Positions 58,817-64,000 of a stretch of 64,000 nucleotides of DNA are shown here, piece by piece. The stretch is from Clostridium sp. cel8 (GTDB taxonomy: Bacteria; Bacillota; Clostridia; Clostridiales; Clostridiaceae). The position numbers and the translations under genes are program-made. Within the stretch, counting starts at the first letter, position 1, and the number at the start of each line of letters is the position of its first letter. The notes under the pieces were generated by a model, which had not been told where the DNA came from, did not search any database, and saw nothing but the letters and a program-made list of their open reading frames with translations. The stretch lies in the NCBI RefSeq assembly GCF_014050525.1, contig NZ_JACGAG010000002.1:1-64000 (forward strand), given 5' to 3'.

Positions 58817-59827
58817 ATGAATTGGCTTAAAATACACATAAGCGGACTTGCATTAACATTTTTTATAGCTTTAGTTTCAGTATTTCTCGGAAACTTATTT
58901 CCAATAATAGGAGGTGCTGTATTTGCTATTTTAATTGGGATTATAATTAACAATATATTTGGTAGACCATTATCTGCTGTACCTGGAATAAGATTTACAT
59001 CAAAAAAAATTCTTCAATGGGCCATAGTTGCACTAGGATGCGGATTGAACTTAAGTGAAATATTTAAAACCGGAAGTGATTCATTGTACATATTGGTATT
59101 TACACTTTCTGCCGCGTTTTTAACAGCGCATATTTTTGGAAAATTACTGAAAATTGATTCTAATCTGAAATCATTAATTGGAGTTGGAACTGCAATTTGT
59201 GGAGGATCTGCAATAGCATCAATTTCTCCTATTATAGAAGCTTCTGATACAGAAGTTGCATATTCTATATCTACAATATTTCTATTTAACGTAATTGCAA
59301 TTTTTATATTTCCAATTCTTGGACATCTTCTTAATTTTTCTGATAAGGCCTTCGGTCTTTTAGCAGGAACTGCTATAAATGATACTTCTTCAGTAGTAGC
59401 TGCAGGATATGCCTTTAGCAATGCTGCAGGTTCATATGCTACTATAGTAAAACTTACAAGAACAACTATGATAATACCTGTATCAATTGTATTTACAATT
59501 ATAATGTCATTAAAAAAGAAACGTACTGCTATTAAAAATAATAATTCTGTAAATTATAATTTTAAAAGCATATTTCCATGGTTTATATTGTGGTTTATAG
59601 GTTTTTCAGTTCTAAACACCCTTGGAGTATTTAATAAAAGCATAATAAATTTTACGAATATTCTTGCAAAATTTCTAATTGTAATGGCACTTTCTGCAGT
59701 TGGCCTAAGTTCAAATTTTAAAGAAATGACCAAATCAGGAGTTAAACCAATATTTCTAGGTCTCATTGTATGGTTTACTGTAACTGTTGTTAGTATAGCT
59801 GTACAAATATTAAATGGACAAGTATAA
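58817..59827 (+). CDS. yeiH: YeiH-family putative sulfate exporter
   Basis: A 336-residue membrane protein with about ten hydrophobic helices, matching the YeiH/UPF0324 (PSE) family. Characteristic stretches are IGVGTAICGGSAIASISPIIEA and AINDTSSVVAAGYAFS. Family members are annotated as putative sulfate or sulfonate exporters without firm proof. It is divergent from the LysR gene and followed by the sulfur-handling arsR-cdr operon, which supports a sulfur role. GGAAAGGAGC precedes the ATG. Confidence 0.9.
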   Translation: MNWLKIHISGLALTFFIALVSVFLGNLFPIIGGAVFAILIGIIINNIFGRPLSAVPGIRFTSKKILQWAIVALGCGLNLSEIFKTGSDSLYILVFTLSAAFLTAHIFGKLLKIDSNLKSLIGVGTAICGGSAIASISPIIEASDTEVAYSISTIFLFNVIAIFIFPILGHLLNFSDKAFGLLAGTAINDTSSVVAAGYAFSNAAGSYATIVKLTRTTMIIPVSIVFTIIMSLKKKRTAIKNNNSVNYNFKSIFPWFILWFIGFSVLNTLGVFNKSIINFTNILAKFLIVMALSAVGLSSNFKEMTKSGVKPIFLGLIVWFTVTVVSIAVQILNGQV

Positions 59828-59840
59828 CTACAAATATCAC

Positions 59841-59875
59841 AAAAGACACAGAAACTATTTTCTGTGTCTTTTTAT
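59841..59875 (+). terminator. Terminator after yeiH
   Basis: AAAGACACAGAAA pairs with TTTCTGTGTCTTT, followed by TTTTATTTTT, directly after the yeiH stop. Confidence 0.9.
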
Positions 59876-59902
59876 TTTTAAGTTAATATTTTCACATTAT
59901 CA

Positions 59903-59950
59903 TTGACTTTTATATCTATATATCGTAATATATAGATATAACGATATATA
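59903..59950 (+). promoter_or_regulatory. Promoter overlapped by ArsR-type operator palindrome
   Basis: TTGACT (59903-59908) and TAATAT (59926-59931) are 17 bp apart. Overlapping both the spacer and the -10 box is a perfect inverted repeat, TATATCTATATAT (59911-59923) with ATATATAGATATA (59928-59940). A second pair, TATATATCGT and ACGATATATA, is nested to 59950. A bound ArsR dimer would block RNA polymerase, so the operon is probably autorepressed. Confidence 0.75.
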
Positions 59951-59979
59951 AAATACACCTGAGAAAAAGGAGACTCACT

Positions 59980-60267
59980 ATGGATGGTATAGATAAAAAT
60001 TTTAAAAAATACAGCCAAAAAGCTGAAATTTTAAAAGCATTAGCACATCCAGTAAGGTTGTGCATTGTAAGAGGCCTTATTGAAAAGGGAAAGTGCAATG
60101 TAAATTATATGCAAAGTTGTCTTGATATTCCTCAATCTACATTATCACAGCATATTCAAAAATTAAGAACAGCTGGAATTATAGAAGGAAAACGAAATGG
60201 ACTTGAAATTAATTATAGCGTATCAAATCAAATGGTAGTTAGATTGATTAAAGTTTTATTCGATTAA
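59980..60267 (+). CDS. ArsR/SmtB-family repressor, possible persulfide sensor
   Basis: A 95-residue winged-helix repressor: ILKALAHPVRLCIVRGL, recognition helix PQSTLSQHIQKLRTAGII, then a beta-wing with GKRNGLEINYSVS. It has Cys28, Cys39 and Cys47, none in the canonical metal-binding ELCVCDL motif. Sulfur-responsive ArsR proteins (BigR/SqrR) sense persulfides through a Cys pair; a similar mechanism is plausible because the next gene is a CoA-disulfide/persulfide enzyme. This is inference. AAAAGGAGAC precedes the ATG. Confidence 0.88.
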   Translation: MDGIDKNFKKYSQKAEILKALAHPVRLCIVRGLIEKGKCNVNYMQSCLDIPQSTLSQHIQKLRTAGIIEGKRNGLEINYSVSNQMVVRLIKVLFD

Positions 60268-60328
60268 GTAACAAGGAAAATTTCTATTTTGTAATATACA
60301 AATTTAATTAAAATTAAGGAGGATTATA

Positions 60329-62812
60329 ATGAATAAAAAAGTATTAATAATAGGTGGTGTAGCTGGAGGTGCTTCCGCTGCTGCAAGACTTAGACGATTA
60401 GATGAAAATGCAGAAATAATAATGTTTGAAAAAGGTAACTACATTTCTTTTGCAAATTGTGGATTGCCTTATTATATAGGCGAAACAATAAAAGAAAGAG
60501 AAAAACTTATAGTACAAACTCCTGAAAGCATGAATGAAAGATTTAATATAGATATAAGAATAAATAGTGAAGTTACAGGTATTGACGTTGACAAAAAAAT
60601 AGTAACAGTAAATAGCAAAGACAGAGGAATATATGAAGAAAGCTATGATTATATAGTGCTATCTCCAGGTTCGAGGGCAATAAGACCGAATATTCCTGGT
60701 ATAGACAGCAATAAAATTTTCACTTTGAGAAACATTCCAGATACCGATAGGATAAAATCTTTTGTAGATAAAAATAATATAAAAAATGCCCTTGTTATAG
60801 GTGGCGGTTATGTAGGAGTGGAAATGGTTGAAAACTTAAAAGAAAGAGGACTAAATGTCACATTAGTTGAAGCTGCTCCACACATTCTTGCTCCATTTGA
60901 TTCTGATATAGTAGTCAATGCAGAAAAAGAGCTTGTAGACAACAATGTAAATCTTATACTTTCTGATGGAGTAAAATCTTTTGAAGACAAAGGAGAAAAT
61001 ATAGAAGTTACTTTAAACAGCGATAAAAAAATACTATCAGATATTGTAATATTGGCAATTGGAGTAACTCCAGATACAGATTTTATAAAAGATAGTAAAA
61101 TAAATCTTGGAGCAAAAGGTCATATACTAGTTAATGAAAAAATGCAAACAAATATAGAAAATATATATGCTGTAGGAGATGCAGTTGAAATAGTTGACTT
61201 TGTAAATAAGAAAAATACTGCTATACCTCTTGCTGGTCCTGCAAATAAACAAGGAAGAATAGCTGCAGATAATATAGCAGGATTGAATTCAACCTATAAA
61301 GGTACACAAGGTAGTGCAATAATTAAAATCTTCGATCTAACTGCAGCAAGTACAGGAAATAATGAGAGAACCTTAGATAAATTGAATATACCTCATAAAG
61401 CTATATATGTTCATCCTGTTTCCCATGCATCTTACTATCCTGGAGCATTTCCTCTAACATTAAAATTAATATTTAATGACAAAGGGACAATTCTTGGTGC
61501 ACAAGCTATTGGCTATGAAGGAGTAGATAAAAGAATTGATGTAATTGCTACCACAATGAGACTTGGTGGTACTGTATTCGATCTTACTGAGCTTGAACTT
61601 TGCTATGCTCCACCTTTTTCCTCTGCAAAAGATCCCGTAAATATGGCTGGATTTGTTGCTGAAAATGTTATATCTGGGAAAATGGATATTGTCACTCCTA
61701 AAGAGTTCTCAAACTATGATAAAAGCAATGTAACACTACTTGATGTGCGTACTGATATTGAATTTAATAACGGACACATTGATGGTGCATTAAATATTCC
61801 TGTAGATAATCTAAGAGAAAGACTTGGTGAACTCGACAAAAATAAAGAAATTATTGAATACTGCCAAGTTGGACAAAGAGGCTATATCGCAGCTAGAATA
61901 CTCTCACAAAATGGATTCAAAGTAAAAAATATTACCGGAGGATACAAAAGTATGTCTATACTAAACTTTTCTCCAGATAAGCCTCAAAAAATGGATTCTA
62001 ATCCTTCTAATGATGGTTCAGAAATGGATTCAAAATCAAATGGATCCAAAACTAATTCAGGCACACTGAAATATGATAAAACACTTGATGCATGTGGGCT
62101 TTGTTGTCCTGGACCACTTATGCAAGTAAAGTCTGCAGTAGATGACTTAAAAGATGGAGAAACTTTAAAAGTAACCGCATCAGATCCAGGATTCTATGAA
62201 GACATAAAATCTTGGTGTAAAAACACAAATAATGAACTTTTAAAATTAAACAAGGATAAAGGAAATATTACTGCTTTTATTAGAAAAAAAGTAGAGAATA
62301 ATTCTATTTTACAAAGACACATACAAGATATTCCAAATGTAAAAGACAATAAAACTCTAATTGTATTTAGTGGAGATCTTGACAAAGCCATAGCTTCTTT
62401 CATCATAGCAAACGGAGCTGTTTCAATGGGTAAAAAAGTAACTATGTTCTTTACTTTCTGGGGACTTAATATTTTAAGAAAACCTGAAAAACAATCTATT
62501 AAAAAGAGTTTTATTGATTCAATGTTTGGATTTATGATGCCTCGTGGAACTAAAAAACTAAAATTATCTAAAATGAATATGATGGGAATAGGTCCTAAAA
62601 TGATAAGAAAAGTTATGAAAAATAAAAATATAACTTCTCTTGAAGATTTAATTAAATCAGCTATTGACAGTGGTGTAGATATAGTTGCGTGTCAAATGTC
62701 TATGGATGTTATGGGAATAAAAAAAGAAGAACTTATAGATGGTGTAAGAGTAGGTGGAGTTGGTTATTATCTTGGAAAAGCTGAAGACTCAAATGTAAAT
62801 CTATTTATATAA
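60329..62812 (+). CDS. CoA-disulfide reductase fused to rhodanese, TusA and DsrE-like domains
   Basis: An 827-residue four-domain enzyme. Residues 1-450 form a FAD/NAD(P)H pyridine-nucleotide oxidoreductase of the CoA-disulfide/polysulfide reductase type, with GGVAGGASAAARLRRL and the catalytic C44 (SFANCGLPYY). A rhodanese domain follows with C512 (EYCQVGQRG), then a TusA-like domain with C589, C592 and C593 (CGLCCPGPLMQV), and last a DsrE/DsrE2-like domain (about 665-827, with C788 in VACQMSMDVMG). The order suggests sulfur is passed as persulfide from one Cys to another and reduced by NAD(P)H. A Ser/Asn-rich linker (about 555-580) separates rhodanese and TusA. AAGGAGGAT precedes the ATG. 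Confidence 0.92.
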   Translation: MNKKVLIIGGVAGGASAAARLRRLDENAEIIMFEKGNYISFANCGLPYYIGETIKEREKLIVQTPESMNERFNIDIRINSEVTGIDVDKKIVTVNSKDRGIYEESYDYIVLSPGSRAIRPNIPGIDSNKIFTLRNIPDTDRIKSFVDKNNIKNALVIGGGYVGVEMVENLKERGLNVTLVEAAPHILAPFDSDIVVNAEKELVDNNVNLILSDGVKSFEDKGENIEVTLNSDKKILSDIVILAIGVTPDTDFIKDSKINLGAKGHILVNEKMQTNIENIYAVGDAVEIVDFVNKKNTAIPLAGPANKQGRIAADNIAGLNSTYKGTQGSAIIKIFDLTAASTGNNERTLDKLNIPHKAIYVHPVSHASYYPGAFPLTLKLIFNDKGTILGAQAIGYEGVDKRIDVIATTMRLGGTVFDLTELELCYAPPFSSAKDPVNMAGFVAENVISGKMDIVTPKEFSNYDKSNVTLLDVRTDIEFNNGHIDGALNIPVDNLRERLGELDKNKEIIEYCQVGQRGYIAARILSQNGFKVKNITGGYKSMSILNFSPDKPQKMDSNPSNDGSEMDSKSNGSKTNSGTLKYDKTLDACGLCCPGPLMQVKSAVDDLKDGETLKVTASDPGFYEDIKSWCKNTNNELLKLNKDKGNITAFIRKKVENNSILQRHIQDIPNVKDNKTLIVFSGDLDKAIASFIIANGAVSMGKKVTMFFTFWGLNILRKPEKQSIKKSFIDSMFGFMMPRGTKKLKLSKMNMMGIGPKMIRKVMKNKNITSLEDLIKSAIDSGVDIVACQMSMDVMGIKKEELIDGVRVGGVGYYLGKAEDSNVNLFI

Positions 62813-62841
62813 CTAAAACTATTAAATCGGGAGGTAGACAC

Positions 62842-63177
62842 ATGGGACTTTTAGATTTATTCATTAAACAATCAAATAAACTATCATCAGAAGAATTAAA
62901 GAAAATGATGGAAGGTTCAACTTCTGTAAAATTAATTGATGTGAGAACAAAAGAAGAATATGCAGAAGGTCATATACCAAATAGCATAAATATACCTCTT
63001 CAGGATTTCAAGGATTCTATAAAAAAAATGAACTTGCCATTAGATACACATATTGTAGTGTACTGTGCAAGTGGCATAAGATCAAGGCAAGCTTATAATA
63101 TACTAAATAAATTAGGATTTAAATCAATATGGAATTTTGGTGGGATTAATAATTGGAAATATAAACTTAAATACTAA
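62842..63177 (+). CDS. Single-domain rhodanese
   Basis: A 111-residue sulfurtransferase with LIDVRTKEEYAEGHIPNSINIPL and the active Cys loop VVYCASGIRSRQA. It carries sulfane sulfur as a Cys persulfide. It lies 29 bp after the four-domain reductase in the arsR operon and can act as its donor or acceptor. The N-terminal 17 residues (LLDLFIKQSNKLS) are amphipathic but not a signal peptide. GGGAGGTA precedes the ATG. Confidence 0.93.
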   Translation: MGLLDLFIKQSNKLSSEELKKMMEGSTSVKLIDVRTKEEYAEGHIPNSINIPLQDFKDSIKKMNLPLDTHIVVYCASGIRSRQAYNILNKLGFKSIWNFGGINNWKYKLKY

Positions 63178-63194
63178 CTTTTATAACAATGTGG

Positions 63195-63229
63195 CTGACA
63201 TACTAGTTTCTTAGTATGTCAGTTCTATT
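63195..63229. terminator. Terminator between rhodanese and ubiX
   Basis: CTGACATACTA pairs perfectly with TAGTATGTCAG around a 6-base loop in the gap between the converging genes. Confidence 0.75.
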
Positions 63230-63257
63230 ATTATCTTTATAAATATACTTCTCAATA

Positions 63258-63824
63258 TTATACCAACTTTTTGACCCATCTTTGTGCAAAGTTACAATGA
63301 ATTTTAAATTGATCAAGTACTTTCATTATATGATGATTCACAATATCATCAATTGTAGATGGATTATTATAAAACGCAGGCATAGGTGGAAGCATTTTAA
63401 TTCCCATTTTTGAAAGTTTTAACATGTTTTCTAAATGTATAGAACTAAGTGGAGTTTCTCTAGGACATAAAATCAGTTTTCTTCCTTCTTTAATCATAAC
63501 ACTAGCTGCTCTAGAAATTAAATTGTCATCAAAGCCATTTGCAATTGAACTTAAAGTTTTCATACTACAAGGCAAAATAACCATACCATCAGTAAAAAAT
63601 GATCCACTAGATATACTTGCACCTAAATCCTTATAATCATATACATACTCTGCTAAATTATATAGATACTCAATTGAATAATTTGTTTCTATCCTTATAT
63701 TTTCTTTTCCCCATTCACTTATAACAAGATGGACATTTACATTCTCAATATCATTTAAAGCTTCCATAAGTTTTATTCCATATATAACTCCTGTAGCACC
63801 TGTAATCCCAACCACAATTTCCAT
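63258..63824 (-). CDS. ubiX: UbiX-type flavin prenyltransferase
   Basis: UbiX joins a prenyl group to FMN to make prenyl-FMN, the cofactor of UbiD-type decarboxylases. The 188-residue flavoprotein has GITGATGVIYGIKLMEAL at the N-terminus, SISSGSFFTDGMVILPCSMKTLSSIANG and LCPRETPLSSIHLENMLKLS, the usual signatures. No ubiD is in this window; the partial gene upstream does not look like one. TTGGAGGAAA precedes the ATG. Confidence 0.93.
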   Translation of the reverse strand: MEIVVGITGATGVIYGIKLMEALNDIENVNVHLVISEWGKENIRIETNYSIEYLYNLAEYVYDYKDLGASISSGSFFTDGMVILPCSMKTLSSIANGFDDNLISRAASVMIKEGRKLILCPRETPLSSIHLENMLKLSKMGIKMLPPMPAFYNNPSTIDDIVNHHIMKVLDQFKIHCNFAQRWVKKLV

Positions 63825-63852
63825 ATTATTTCCTCCAATATATATAAATTCA

Positions 63853-64000
63853 TCATTTAACTCCTAATTTTACACATAATTCTCCTATCATTTTTAGTGA
63901 TAAATCTTTTATCTGAATTATTTCCTGCTTTGTTATATTATCAAAGTGTATACCGCAGCATACTAAAAAATTACCACTATATGCTCTTTTCCTCCAGTTA
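63853..64000 (-). CDS. C-terminal end of an unidentified protein (partial)
   Basis: A minus-strand frame enters from the right edge and stops with TGA at 63853-63855, 28 bp before the ubiX start. The 49 residues include FLVCCGIHFDNITKQEI and end GELCVKLGVK. CCGIHFDN loosely recalls the metal-binding CxGxH segment of alanyl-tRNA editing domains, but that is only a weak resemblance, so no family is assigned. Confidence 0.6.
   Translation of the reverse strand, partial: NWRKRAYSGNFLVCCGIHFDNITKQEIIQIKDLSLKMIGELCVKLGVK

Overview
The window is about 64 kb of very AT-rich DNA with Shine-Dalgarno-rich, closely packed genes, typical of a spore-forming Clostridium of cluster I. Supporting signs are spoIIP, T-box leaders, a THF riboswitch, an ANTAR-type eut system, TTG starts and clostridial protein families. 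The species cannot be fixed from sequence alone. No tRNA, rRNA, CRISPR array, transposase or phage gene was seen.

Layout. 1-6152: glutamate synthase gltBD. 6348-10656: sbcCD nuclease. 10913-11753: tandem fluoride channels. 11769-14031: mnmA with its own cysteine desulfurase. 14212-14856: divergent superoxide dismutase. 14957-15997: folT behind a THF riboswitch with a terminator. 16071-33805: branched-chain amino acid (BCAA) region. It holds ilvBN behind a Leu-type T-box and ilvC-ilvB-ilvD behind a probable Val T-box. A third, Ile-type T-box has an intact promoter but no gene after it. A YgjP-like metallopeptidase, a type I restriction system (hsdMSR), an arylsulfotransferase and a small Cys-rich protein sit between the two ilv operons. 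34023-50544: housekeeping and cell-surface genes, namely topB, a 3D-domain wall protein, an A-type Fe-S-like protein, mnmM, two PH-domain proteins, luxS, a LysE exporter with a MocR regulator, putP, spoIIP, thyA-folA, a Tet-like ribosome-protection GTPase and a PHP phosphatase. 50678-57603: compact ethanolamine cluster eutVW-eutA-eat-eutBC without microcompartment genes; eutA and eutW are both broken. 57776-63177: sulfur module, LysR/YeiH plus an ArsR regulator, a four-domain CoA-disulfide reductase fusion and a rhodanese. 63258-64000: ubiX and a partial gene.

How the parts work together. Amino-acid supply is controlled largely by RNA: three T-boxes read tRNA charging. Folate uptake is switched by a THF aptamer, and folate consumers (thyA, folA) lie elsewhere in the window. 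MnmA, its desulfurase and MnmM all act on the tRNA wobble uridine. In the eut cluster the EutV RNA target (paired hexaloop hairpins before eutA) and the EutV regulator are intact, but the sensor kinase is frameshifted and the lyase-reactivating factor has an internal deletion, so the pathway looks recently damaged. The sulfur module pairs a Cys-rich repressor and a perfect operator palindrome with enzymes that handle persulfide sulfur.

The most unusual items are the orphan Ile T-box, the broken eutA and eutW genes, the apparent AUA start of ilvN, and a hairpin lying between the ribosome binding site and the TTG start of spoIIP.
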